Part shown: in pieces, positions 21,211 through 34,256 of the stretch | Position numbering within the stretch: position 1 is the stretch's first letter | Layout: each line of letters starts with the position of its first letter | Assembly (NCBI GenBank): GCA_950022655.1 | Contig: OX465584.1 | Coordinates: 44,064,723 to 44,128,722 of the forward strand | From: Alentia gelatinosa | Taxonomy: Eukaryota > Annelida > Polychaeta > Phyllodocida > Polynoidae | DNA: 64,000 nt | Direction: 5' to 3' | Position numbers and translations under genes: made by a program | Notes under the pieces: generated by a model | The model's database searches: none | The model's input: only the letters and a program-made list of their open reading frames with translations | What the model was told of the DNA's origin: nothing

Positions 21211-24200
21211 TACCGTGCAATGACGGCTAAGCTCTTACTTTTTACCGGATAAAGTTTAGAAGTATGAACTTTCACTGTGCAATGACAGCTAAGTCCTGAC
21301 TATTCACTGTGGAAAAATGTTTAAAGTCTGACTTTTTACTGTGCGATGAGCGCTAAGTTCTGACTTTTTAATGTGGAAAAGTGTATAAGTCTGACCTTTT
21401 ACCGTACAATGACGGCTAAGCCCTGACTCTTCACTGTGGAGAAATCTAAACATTAACCATGCAAGGACAGCTATATAAGCCCTGCGGTTCACGGTGAAGG
21501 TGTCAAAGTCTGGCCCTTTACTGTGCAATGACGGATAAGCCCTTACTTTTCGCAGTGCAAAAATGTGCGTCTAACCTTTTACCGTGCAATGACGGCTAAG
21601 CTCTTACTTTTTACTGTGATAAAGTTTAGAAGTATGAACTTTCACTGTGCAATGACAGCTAAGCCCTGACTATTCACTGTGGAAAAATGTTTAAGTCTGA
21701 CTTTTTACTGTGCAATGATCGCTAAGTTCTGACTTTTTAGCATGGAAAAGTGTATAAGTCTGACCTTTTACCGTACAATGACGGCTAAGCCCTTACTTTT
21801 CACTGTGGAAAAGTGTCAAAGTCTGACCTTTTACCGTGAAATGACGGCTAAGCTCGGACTTTTTGCTGCGGAAAAGTATAGAAATCTGACCTTTTACTGT
21901 CCAATGACAGCAAAGCCCTGACGTTTCACCGCGGAAAAATGTAGAAGTCTGACTTTTTACTGTGCGATGATCGCTTTGTTCTGACTTTTTAAAGTGGAAA
22001 AGTATAGAAGTCTGACCTTTTACAGTACAATGACTGCTAAGCCCTGACTCTTAACTGTGGAAAAATCTTTAAGTCTGACCTTTTACTGTGAAATGATGGC
22101 TAAGCTCAGACTTTTTACAGTGGAAAAGTGTACAACTCTGAACTTTTACTGTGCAATTACAGCTAAGCTCTGACTTTTTACCATGGAAAAGTGTAGAAGT
22201 CTGACCTCTTACCGCACAATGACGGCTAAGCCCTGACTCTTCGCTGTGGCAAATTTGTTTAAGTCTGACCTTTTCCTGTTTAATGTCAGCTAAGCTCTGA
22301 TCTTTCACTATGGACATGTGTCAAAGTCTGACCTTTTCCGTGCAATGACGGCTAAGCTCTGACTTTCACCATGGAAAAGTGTCAAAGGCTGACCTTTTAC
22401 TGTGCAATGACGGCTAAGCTCTGACTTTGTCCTGTGAAAAAGTGTAGAAGTCTGACCTTTTACCGTGCAATGACGGCTAAGCCCTAACTTTTCGCAATGC
22501 AAAAATGTTAGTCTAACCTTTTACCGTGCATTGACAGCTAAGCCCTTACTTTTTACCGTGATAAAGTTTAGAAGAATGAACTTTCACTGTGCAATGACAG
22601 CTAAGCCCTGACTTTTTACTGTGGAAAAGTGTAGAAATCTGACCTTTTACTCTGCAATGACAGCTAAGCCCTGACTCTTCAATGTGGAAAAATGTTAAAT
22701 TCTGACCTCTTATCATGCAATGATTGCTATATAAGCCCTGACGTTTCACTTTGGAAAAATGTAGAAGTCTGACCTTTTACCATACAATGATGGCTAAGCT
22801 CTGACTTCACCATGTAAAAGTGTCAAAGGCTGACCTTTTACCGTATAATGATGGCTAAGCCCTGACTTTTCACTGTGGAAAAGTGTCTAAGTCTGACCTT
22901 TTACCATGCAATGACGGCAAAGCTCTGACTTTGTACTGTGGAAAAGTGTAGATGTCTGACCTTTTACTGTGCGATGATGGCTAAGCTCTGACTTTTTACC
23001 GTGATAAAGTTTAGAAGTATGAACTTTCACTGTGCAATGACAGCTAAGCCCTGACTATTCACTGTGGAAAAATGTTTAAGTCTGACTTTTTACTGTGCGA
23101 TGATGGGTAAGCTCTGACTTTTTAACATGGAAAAGTGTAGAAGTCTGACCTTTTACTGTGCAATGATGGCTAAGCCCTTACTTTTCACTGTGGAAAAATG
23201 TTAAATTCTGACCTCTTATCGTGCAATTACAGCTTACCTCTTACTTTATACTGTGATAATGTTTAGAAGTCTGAACTTTTACCATGCAATGACAGCTATA
23301 TAAGCCCTGACTTTTCAACGTGGAAAAGTGTCAAAGTCTGGCCTTTTACCGTGCAATGACAGTTTAGCCCTGACTTTTCGCAGTGCAAAAATGTTAAAGT
23401 CTAACCTTTTACCGTGCAATGACGGCTAAGCTCTTACTTTTTACTGTGCGATGATCGCTAAGTTCTGACTTTTTAACGTGGAAAAGTGTACAAGTCTGAC
23501 CTTTTACCGTACAATGACGGCTAAGCCCTGACTCTTCACTGTGGAAAAATCTTCTGTCTGACCTTTTACTGTGCAATGACAGCTAAGCCCTGACTCTTCA
23601 CTGTGGAAAAATGTTAAATTCTGACCTCTTTTCGTGCAATGACAGCTAACCTCTTACTTTATACTGTGATGATGTTTAGAAGTCTAAACTTTAACCATGC
23701 AAGGACAGCTATATAAGCCCTGCGGTTCACGGTGAAAGTGTCAAAGTCTGGCCTTTTACTGTGCAATGACGGATAAGCCCTTACTTTTTCGCAGTGCAAA
23801 AATGTGCGTCTAACCTTTTACCGTGCAATGACGGCTAAGCTCTTCCTTTTTACCGGATAAAGTTTAGAAGTATGAATTTTTACTGTGCAATGACAGCTAA
23901 GCCCTGACGCTTCACCATGGAAAAAATGTAGAAGTCTGACTTTTTGCTGTCCATGATCGCTTAGTTCTGACTTTTTTAAGTGGAAAAGTGTAGAAGTCTG
24001 ACCTTTTACCGTACAATGACGGTTAAGCCCTGACTCTTCACTGTGGAAAAATCTTTAAGTCTGACCTTTTACTGTACGATGATGGCTAAGTTCTGACTTT
24101 TTACCGTGATAAAGTTTAGAAGTATGAACTTTCACCGTGCAATGACGGCTAAGCCCTTACTTTTCACTGTGGAAAAGTGTCTAAGTCTGACCTTTTACCA

Positions 24201-26091
24201 TGCAATGACGGCAAAGCTCTGACTTTGTACTGTGGAAAAGTGTAGATGTCTGACCTTTTACTGTGCGATGATGGCTAAGCTCTGACTTTTTACCGTGATA
24301 AAGTTTAGAAGTATGAACTTTCACTGTGCAATGACAGCTAAGCCCTGACTATTCACTGTGGAAAAATGTTTAAGTCTGACTTTTTACTGTGCGATGATGG
24401 GTAAGCTCTGACTTTTTAACATGGAAAAGTGTAGAAGTCTGACCTTTTACTGTGCAATGATGGCTAAGCCCTTACTTTTCACTGTGGAAAAGTGTCAAAG
24501 TCTGACCTTTCACCATGCAATGACGGTTAAGCCCTGACTTTTCGCAGTGCAAAAATGTTAAAGTCTAACCTTTTACCTTGCAATGACGGCCATGCTCTTA
24601 CTTTTCACTGTGGAAAAGTGTCTAAGTCTGACCTTTTACCATGCAATGACGGCAAAGCTCTGACTTTGTACTGTGGAAAAGTGTAGATGTCTGACCTTTT
24701 ACTGTGCGATGATGGCTAAGCTCTGACTTTTTACCGTGATAAAGTTTAGAAGTATGAACTTTCACTGCGCAATGACAGCTAAGCCCTGACTATTCACTGT
24801 GGAAAAATGTTTAAGTCTGACTTTTTACTGTGCGATGATGGCTAAGTTCTGACTTCTTAACGTGGAAAAGTGTAGAAGTCTGACTTTTTACTGTGCAATG
24901 ATTGCTAAGCCCTTACTTTTCACTGTGGAAAAGTGTCAAAGTCTGACCTTTTACCATGCAATGACGGCTAAGCTCTGACTTTTTGCTATGGAAAAGTGTA
25001 GAAATCTGACCTTTTACTGTGCAATGACAGCTAAGCCCTGACTCTTCACTGTGGAAAAATGTTAAATTCTGACCTTTCATCGTGTAATGACAGCTAACCT
25101 CTTACTTTATACTGTGATAATGTTTAGAAGTCTGAACTTTTACCATGCAATGACAGCTATATAGGCCCTGACGTTTCACCGTGAAAAAGTGTCAAAGTCT
25201 GGCCTTTTACCGTGCAATGACGGCTAAGCTCTTACTTTTTACCGGATAAAGTTTAGAAGTATGAACTTTAACTGTGCAATGACAGCTTAGCCCTGACGCT
25301 TCACCGTGGAAAAATGTAGAAGTCTGACTTTTTACTGTCAATGATCGCTTAGTTCTGACTTTTTTAAGTGGAAAAGTATAGAAGTCTGACCTTTTACCAT
25401 ACAATGACGGCTAAGCCCTGACTCTTCACTGTGGAAAAATCTTTAAGTCTGACCTTTTACTGTGCGATGATGGCTAAGTTCTGACTTTTACCGTGATAAA
25501 GTTTAGAAGTATGAACTTTCACCGTGCAATGATGGCTAAGCCCTTACTTTTCACTGTGGAAAAGTGTAGAAGTCTGACCTTTTACCGTACAATGACGGCT
25601 AAGCCCTGACTCTTCACTGTGGAAAAAATCTTTAAGTCTGACCTTTTACTGTGCGATGATGGCTAAGTTCTGAGTTTTTACCGTGATAAAGTTTAGAAGT
25701 ATGAACTTTCACCGTGCAATGACGGCTAAGCCCTTACTTTTCACTGTGGAAAAGGGTCAAAGTCTGACCTTTTACCGTGCAATGACGGCTAAGCTCTGAC
25801 TTTGTACTGTGGAAAAGTGTAGAAATCTGACCTTTTACTGTGCAATGACAGCTAAGCCCTGACTCTTCACTGTGGAAAAATGTTAAATTCTGACCTCTTA
25901 TCGTGCAATTACAGCTTACCTCTTACTTTATACTGTGATAATGTTTAGAAGTCTGAACTTTTACCATGCAATGACAGCTATATAAGCCCTGACTTTTCAA
26001 CGTGGAAAAGTGTCAAAGTCTGTCCTTTTACCGTGCAATGACAGTTTAGCCCTGACTTTTCGCAGTGCAAAAATGTTAAAGTCTAACCTTT
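21211..26091. repeat. Higher-order unit 4: alpha block only, 4,881 bp
   Basis: This is a pure alpha block followed directly by the alpha of unit 5. Unlike unit 1 it keeps alpha markers to the end (TAGAAATCTG, AGAAGTCTGAACTTTTACC, GACTTTTCAACG, and GTCTGTCC with its T at 26023), so its short form arose at a different junction. It shares GACGGTTAAGCCCTG near 24020 with unit 1 (near 2811) and GCAATGATGGCTAAGCCC near 25530 with unit 8 (near 53200). CCGCGG lies at 21929. Confidence 0.9.
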
Positions 26092-29000
26092 TACCGTGCA
26101 ATGACGGCTAAGCTCTTACTTTTTACCGGATAAAGTTTAGAAGTATGAACTTTCACTGTGCAATGACAGCTAAGTCCTGACTATTCACTGTGGAAAAATG
26201 TTTAAAGTCTGACTTTTTACTGTGCGATGAGCGCTAAGTTCTGACTTTTTAATGTGGAAAAGTGTATAAGTCTGACCTTTTACCGTACAATGACGGCTAA
26301 GCCCTGACTCTTCACTGTGGAGAAATCTAAACATTAACCATGCAAGGACAGCTATATAAGCCCTGCGGTTCACGGTGAAGGTGTCAAAGTCTGGCCCTTT
26401 ACTGTGCAATGACGGATAAGCCCTTACTTTTCGCAGTGCAAAAATGTGCGTCTAACCTTTTACCGTGCAATGACGGCTAAGCTCTTACTTTTTACTGTGA
26501 TAAAGTTTAGAAGTATGAACTTTCACTGTGCAATGACAGCTAAGCCCTGACTATTCACTGTGGAAAAATGTTTAAGTCTGACTTTTTACTGTGCAATGAT
26601 CGCTAAGTTCTGACTTTTTAGCATGGAAAAGTGTATAAGTCTGACCTTTTACCGTACAATGACGGCTAAGCCCTTACTTTTCACTGTGGAAAAGTGTCAA
26701 AGTCTGACCTTTTACCGTGAAATGACGGCTAAGCTCGGACTTTTTGCTGCGGAAAAGTATAGAAATCTGACCTTTTACTGTCCAATGACAGCAAAGCCCT
26801 GACGTTTCACCGCGGAAAAATGTAGAAGTCTGACTTTTTACTGTGCGATGATCGCTTTGTTCTGACTTTTTAAAGTGGAAAAGTATAGAAGTCTGACCTT
26901 TTACAGTACAATGACTGCTAAGCCCTGACTCTTAACTGTGGAAAAATCTTTAAGTCTGACCTTTTACTGTGAAATGATGGCTAAGCTCAGACTTTTTACA
27001 GTGGAAAAGTGTACAACTCTGAACTTTTACTGTGCAATTACAGCTAAGCTCTGACTTTTTACCATGGAAAAGTGTAGAAGTCTGACCTCTTACCGCACAA
27101 TGACGGCTAAGCCCTGACTCTTCGCTGTGGCAAATTTGTTTAAGTCTGACCTTTTCCTGTTTAATGTCAGCTAAGCTCTGATCTTTCACTATGGACATGT
27201 GTCAAAGTCTGACCTTTTCCGTGCAATGACGGCTAAGCTCTGACTTTCACCATGGAAAAGTGTCAAAGGCTGACCTTTTACTGTGCAATGACGGCTAAGC
27301 TCTGACTTTGTCCTGTGAAAAAGTGTAGAAGTCTGACCTTTTACCGTGCAATGACGGCTAAGCCCTAACTTTTCGCAATGCAAAAATGTTAGTCTAACCT
27401 TTTACCGTGCATTGACAGCTAAGCCCTTACTTTTTACCGTGATAAAGTTTAGAAGAATGAACTTTCACTGTGCAATGACAGCTAAGCCCTGACTTTTTAC
27501 TGTGGAAAAGTGTAGAAATCTGACCTTTTACTCTGCAATGACAGCTAAGCCCTGACTCTTCAATGTGGAAAAATGTTAAATTCTGACCTCTTATCATGCA
27601 ATGATTGCTATATAAGCCCTGACGTTTCACTTTGGAAAAATGTAGAAGTCTGACCTTTTACCATACAATGATGGCTAAGCTCTGACTTCACCATGTAAAA
27701 GTGTCAAAGGCTGACCTTTTACCGTATAATGATGGCTAAGCCCTGACTTTTCACTGTGGAAAAGTGTCTAAGTCTGACCTTTTACCATGCAATGACGGCA
27801 AAGCTCTGACTTTGTACTGTGGAAAAGTGTAGATGTCTGACCTTTTACTGTGCGATGATGGCTAAGCTCTGACTTTTTACCGTGATAAAGTTTAGAAGTA
27901 TGAACTTTCACTGTGCAATGACAGCTAAGCCCTGACTATTCACTGTGGAAAAATGTTTAAGTCTGACTTTTTACTGTGCGATGATGGGTAAGCTCTGACT
28001 TTTTAACATGGAAAAGTGTAGAAGTCTGACCTTTTACTGTGCAATGATGGCTAAGCCCTTACTTTTCACTGTGGAAAAATGTTAAATTCTGACCTCTTAT
28101 CGTGCAATTACAGCTTACCTCTTACTTTATACTGTGATAATGTTTAGAAGTCTGAACTTTTACCATGCAATGACAGCTATATAAGCCCTGACTTTTCAAC
28201 GTGGAAAAGTGTCAAAGTCTGGCCTTTTACCGTGCAATGACAGTTTAGCCCTGACTTTTCGCAGTGCAAAAATGTTAAAGTCTAACCTTTTACCGTGCAA
28301 TGACGGCTAAGCTCTTACTTTTTACTGTGCGATGATCGCTAAGTTCTGACTTTTTAACGTGGAAAAGTGTACAAGTCTGACCTTTTACCGTACAATGACG
28401 GCTAAGCCCTGACTCTTCACTGTGGAAAAATCTTCTGTCTGACCTTTTACTGTGCAATGACAGCTAAGCCCTGACTCTTCACTGTGGAAAAATGTTAAAT
28501 TCTGACCTCTTTTCGTGCAATGACAGCTAACCTCTTACTTTATACTGTGATGATGTTTAGAAGTCTAAACTTTAACCATGCAAGGACAGCTATATAAGCC
28601 CTGCGGTTCACGGTGAAAGTGTCAAAGTCTGGCCTTTTACTGTGCAATGACGGATAAGCCCTTACTTTTCGCAGTGCAAAAATGTGCGTCTAACCTTTTA
28701 CCGTGCAATGACGGCTAAGCTCTTCCTTTTTACCGGATAAAGTTTAGAAGTATGAATTTTTACTGTGCAATGACAGCTAAGCCCTGACGCTTCACCATGG
28801 AAAAAATGTAGAAGTCTGACTTTTTGCTGTCCATGATCGCTTAGTTCTGACTTTTTTAAGTGGAAAAGTGTAGAAGTCTGACCTTTTACCGTACAATGAC
28901 GGCTAAGCCCTGACTCTTCACTGTGGAAAAATCTTTAAGTCTGACCTTTTACTGTACGATGATGGCTAAGTTCTGACTTTTTACCGTGATAAAGTTTAGA

Positions 29001-30971
29001 AGTATGAACTTTCACCGTGCAATGACGGCTAAGCCCTTACTTTTCACTGTGGAAAAGTGTCTAAGTCTGACCTTTTACCATGCAATGACGGCAAAGCTCT
29101 GACTTTGTACTGTGGAAAAGTGTAGATGTCTGACCTTTTACTGTGCGATGATGGCTAAGCTCTGACTTTTTACCGTGATAAAGTTTAGAAGTATGAACTT
29201 TCACTGTGCAATGACAGCTAAGCCCTGACTATTCACTGTGGAAAAATGTTTAAGTCTGACTTTTTACTGTGCGATGATGGGTAAGCTCTGACTTTTTAAC
29301 ATGGAAAAGTGTAGAAGTCTGACCTTTTACTGTGCAATGATGGCTAAGCCCTTACTTTTCACTGTGGAAAAGTGTCAAAGTCTGACCTTTCACCATGCAA
29401 TGACGGTTAAGCCCTGACTTTTCGCAGTGCAAAAATGTTAAAGTCTAACCTTTTACCTTGCAATGACGGCCATGCTCTTACTTTTCACTGTGGAAAAGTG
29501 TCTAAGTCTGACCTTTTACCATGCAATGACGGCAAAGCTCTGACTTTGTACTGTGGAAAAGTGTAGATGTCTGACCTTTTACTGTGCGATGATGGCTAAG
29601 CTCTGACTTTTTACCGTGATAAAGTTTAGAAGTATGAACTTTCACTGCGCAATGACAGCTAAGCCCTGACTATTCACTGTGGAAAAATGTTTAAGTCTGA
29701 CTTTTTACTGTGCGATGATGGCTAAGTTCTGACTTCTTAACGTGGAAAAGTGTAGAAGTCTGACTTTTTACTGTGCAATGATTGCTAAGCCCTTACTTTT
29801 CACTGTGGAAAAGTGTCAAAGTCTGACCTTTTACCATGCAATGACGGCTAAGCTCTGACTTTTTGCTATGGAAAAGTGTAGAAATCTGACCTTTTACTGT
29901 GCAATGACAGCTAAGCCCTGACTCTTCACTGTGGAAAAATGTTAAATTCTGACCTTTCATCGTGTAATGACAGCTAACCTCTTACTTTATACTGTGATAA
30001 TGTTTAGAAGTCTGAACTTTTACCATGCAATGACAGCTATATAGGCCCTGACGTTTCACCGTGAAAAAGTGTCAAAGTCTGGCCTTTTACCGTGCAATGA
30101 CGGCTAAGCTCTTACTTTTTACCGGATAAAGTTTAGAAGTATGAACTTTAACTGTGCAATGACAGCTTAGCCCTGACGCTTCACCGTGGAAAAATGTAGA
30201 ATTCTGACTTTTTACTGTCAATGATCGCTTAGTTCTGACTTTTTTAAGTGGAAAAGTATAGAAGTCTGACCTTTTACCATACAATGACGGCTTAGCCCTG
30301 ACTCTTCACTGTGGAAAAATCTTTAAGTCTGACCTTTTACTGTGCGATGATGGCTAAGTTCTGACTTTTACCGTGATAAAGTTTAGAAGTATGAACTTTC
30401 ACCGTGCAATGACGGCTAAGCCCTTACTTTTCACTGTGGAAAAGTGTAGAAGTCTGACCTTTTACCGTACAATGACGGCTAAGCCCTGACTCTTCACTGT
30501 GGAAAAAATCTTTAAGTCTGACCTTTTACTGTGCGATGATGGCTAAGTTCTGAGTTTTTACCGTGATAAAGTTTAGAAGTATGAACTTTCACCGTGCAAT
30601 GACGGCTAAGCCCTTACTTTTCACTGTGGAAAAGGGTCAAAGTCTGACCTTTTACCGTGCAATGACGGCTAAGCTCTGACTTTGTACTGTGGAAAAGTGT
30701 AGAAATCTGACCTTTTACTGTGCAATGACAGCTAAGCCCTGACTCTTCACTGTGGAAAAATGTTAAATTCTGACCTCTTATCGTGCAATTACAGCTTACC
30801 TCTTACTTTATACTGTGATAATGTTTAGAAGTCTGAACTTTTACCATGCAATGACAGCTATATAAGCCCTGACTTTTCAACGTGGAAAAGTGTCAAAGTC
30901 TGTCCTTTTACCGTGCAATGACAGTTTAGCCCTGACTTTTCGCAGTGCAAAAATGTTAAAGTCTAACCTTT
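26092..30971. repeat. Alpha block of unit 5 (4,880 bp)
   Basis: It joins unit 4 directly, alpha to alpha. CCGCGG is at 26810 and the local 3-monomer duplication is present near the 3' end. Markers at the end are alpha type (GTCTGTCC). Confidence 0.88.
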
Positions 30972-32677
30972 TACCGTGCAATGACGGCTAAGCTCTTACT
31001 TTTTACCGGATAAAGTTTAGAAGTATGAACATTCACTGTGCAATGACAGCTAAGTCCTGACTGTTCACTGTGGAAAAATGTTTAAAGTCTGACTTTTTAC
31101 TGTGCAATGATCGCTAAGTTCTGACTTTTTAACGTGGAAAAGTGTACAAGTCTGACCTTTTACCGTACAATGACGGCTAAGCCCTGACTCTTCACTGTGG
31201 AAAAATCTTCTGTCTGACCTTTTACTGTGCAATGACAGCTAAGCCCTGACTCTTCACTGTGGAAAAATCTTTAAGTCTGACCTTTTACTGTGCGATGATG
31301 GCTAAGTTCTGACTTTTTACCGTGATAAAGTTTAGAAGTATGAACTTTCACCGTGCAATGACGGCTAAGCCCTTACTTTTCACTGTAGAAAAGTGTCTAA
31401 GTCTGACCTTTTACCATGCAATGACGGCAAAGCTCTGACTTTGTACTGTGGAAAAGTGTAGATGTCTGACCTTTTACTGTGCGATGATGGCTAAGCTCTG
31501 ACTTTTTACCGTGATAAAGTTTAGAAGTATGAACTTTCACTGTGCAATGACAGCTAAGCCCTGACTATTCACTGTGGAAAAATGTTTAAGTCTGACTTTT
31601 TACTGTGCGATGATGGCTAAGTTCTGACTTCTTAACGTGGAAAAGTGTAGAAGTCTGACCTTTTACTGTGCAATGATTGCTAAGCCCTTACTTTTCACTG
31701 TGGAAAAGTGTCAAAGTCTGACCTTTTACCATGCAATGACGGCTAAGCTCTGAATTTTTGCTATGGAAAAGTGTAGAAATCTGACCTTTTACTGTGCAAT
31801 GACAGCTAAGCCCTGACTCTTCACTGTGGAAAAATGTTAAATTCTGACCTTTCATCGTGTAATGACAGCTAACCTCTTACTTTATACTGTGATAATGTTT
31901 AGAAGTCTGAATTTTTACCATGCAATGACAGCTATATAGGCCCTGACGTTTCACCGTGAAAAAGTGTCAAAGTCTGGCCTTTTACCGTGCAATGAGGGCT
32001 AAGCTCTTACTTTTTACCGGATAAAGTTTAGAAGTATGAACTTTAACTGTGCAATGACAGCTAAGCCCTGACGCTTCACCGTGGAAAAATGTAGAAGTCT
32101 GACTTTTTACTGTCACTGATCGCTTAGTTCTGACTTTTTTAAGTGGAAAAGTGTAGAAGTCTGACCTTTTACCATACAATGACGGCTAAGCCCTAACTCT
32201 TCACTGTGGAAAAATCTTTAAGTCTGACCTTTTACTGTGCGATGATGGCTAAGTTCTGACTTTTTACCGTGATAAACTTTAGAAGTATGAACTTTCACCG
32301 TGCAATGACGGCTAAGCCCTTACTTTTCACTGTGGAAAAGGGTCAAAGTCTGACCTTTTACCGTGCAATGACGGCTAAGCTCTGACTTTGTACTGTGGAA
32401 AAGTGTAGCAATCTGACCTTTTACTGTGCAATGACAGCTAAGCCCTGACTCTTCACTGTGGAAAAATGTTAAATTCTGACCTCTTATCGTGCAATTACAG
32501 CTTACCTCTTACTTTATACTGTGATAATGTTTAGATGTCTGAACTTTTACCATGCAATGACAGCTATATAAGCCCTGACTCTTCAACGTGGAAAAGTGTC
32601 AAAGTCTGGCCTTTTACCGTGCAATGACAGTTTAGCCCTGACTTTTCGCAGTGCAAAAATGTTAAAGTCTAACCTTT
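30972..32677. repeat. Beta block of unit 5 (1,706 bp)
   Basis: The beta markers GAACATTCAC, GTGCAATGATCGC near 31100, CACTGTAGAAAAG and GATAAACTTTAG are present. It looks the same as the unit 2 beta by eye. Confidence 0.87.
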
Positions 32678-34256
32678 TACCGTGCAATGACGGCTAAGCT
32701 CTTACTTTTTACCGGATAAAGTTTAGAAGTATGAACTTTCACTGTGCAATGACAGCTAAGTCCTGACTATTCACTGTGGAAAAATGTTTAAAGTCCGACT
32801 TTTTACTGTGCGATGAGCGCTAAGTTCTGACTTTTTAATGTGGAAAAGTGTATAAGTCTGACCTTTTACCGTACAATGACGGCTAAGCCCTGACTCTTCA
32901 CTGTGGAAAAATCTTCTGTCTGACCTTTTACTGTGCAATGACAGCTAAGCCCTGACTCTTCACTGTGGAAAAATCTTTAAGTCTGACCTTTTACTGTGCG
33001 ATGATGGCTAAGTTCTGACTTTTTACCGTGATAAAGTTTAGAAGTATGAACTTTCACAGTGCAATGACGGCTAAGCCCTTACTTTTCACTGTGGAAAAGT
33101 GTCTAAGTCTGACCTTTTACCATGCAATGACGGCAAAGCTCTGACTTTGTACTCTGGAAAAGTGTAGATGTCTGACCTTTTACTGTGCGATGATGGCTAA
33201 GCTCTGACTTTTTACCGTGATAAAGTTTAGAAGTATGAACTTTCACTGCGCAATGACAGCTAAGCCCTGACTATTCACTGTGGAAAAATGTTTAAGTCTG
33301 ACTTTTTACTGTGCGATGATGGCTAAGTTCTGACTTCTTAACGTGGAAAAGTGTAGAAGTCTGACCTTTTACTGTGCAATGATTGCTAAGCCCTTACTTT
33401 TCACTGTGGAAAAGTGTCAAAGTCTGACCTTTTACCATGCAATGACGGCTAAGCTCTGACTTTTTGCTATGGAAAAGTGTAGAAATCTGACCTTTTACTG
33501 TGCAATGACAGCTAAGCCCTGACTCTTCACTGTGGAAAAATGTTAAATTCTGACCTTTCATCGTGTAATGACAGCTAACCTCTTACTTTATACTGTGATA
33601 ATGTTTAGAAGTCTGAACTTTTACCATGCAATGACAGCTATATAGGCCCTGACGTTTCACCGTGAAAAAGTGTCAAAGTCTGGCCTTTTACCGTGCAATG
33701 ACGGCTAAGCTCTTACTTTTTACCGGATAAAGTTTAGAAGTATGAACTTTAACTGTGCAATGACAGCTAAGCCCTGATGCTTCACCGTGGAAAAATGTAG
33801 AAGTCTGACTTTTTACTGTCACTGATCGCTTAGTTCTGACTTTTTTAAGTGGAAAAGTGTAGAAGTCTGACCTTTTACCATACAATGACGGCTAAGCCCT
33901 GACTCTTCACTGTGGAAAAATCTTTAAGTCTGACCTTTTACTGTGCGATGATGGCTAAGTTCTGACTTTTTACCGTGATAAACTTTAGAAGTATGAACTT
34001 TCACCGTGCAATGACGGCTAAGCCCTTACTTTTCACTGTGGAAAAATGTTAAATTCTGACCTCTTATCGTGCAATTACAGCTTACCTCTTACTTTATACT
34101 GTGATAATGTTTAGATGTCTGAACTTTACCATGCAATGACAGCTATATAAGCCCTGACTCTTCAACGTGGAAAAGTGTCAAAGTCTGGCCTTTTACCGTG
34201 CAATGACAGTTTAGCCCTGACTTTTCGCAGTGCAAAAATGTTAAAGTCTAACCTTT
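32678..34256. repeat. Gamma block of unit 5 (1,579 bp)
   Basis: The gamma markers GTCCGAC, TTTCACAGTGC, TACTCTGGAAAAG and CCTGATGCTTC are present, with the usual 126-bp deletion near the 3' end (around 34046). Confidence 0.87.

Larger units (their letters stand above)
26092..34256. repeat. Higher-order unit 5: alpha-beta-gamma, 8,165 bp
   Basis: It has the same length and block order as unit 2, with the short TTACTTTTCGC form near 28660. It carries the GAATTC alpha subtype (about 30199), so it is a mosaic of variants seen in units 2 and 3 rather than a simple copy of either. Confidence 0.91.
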
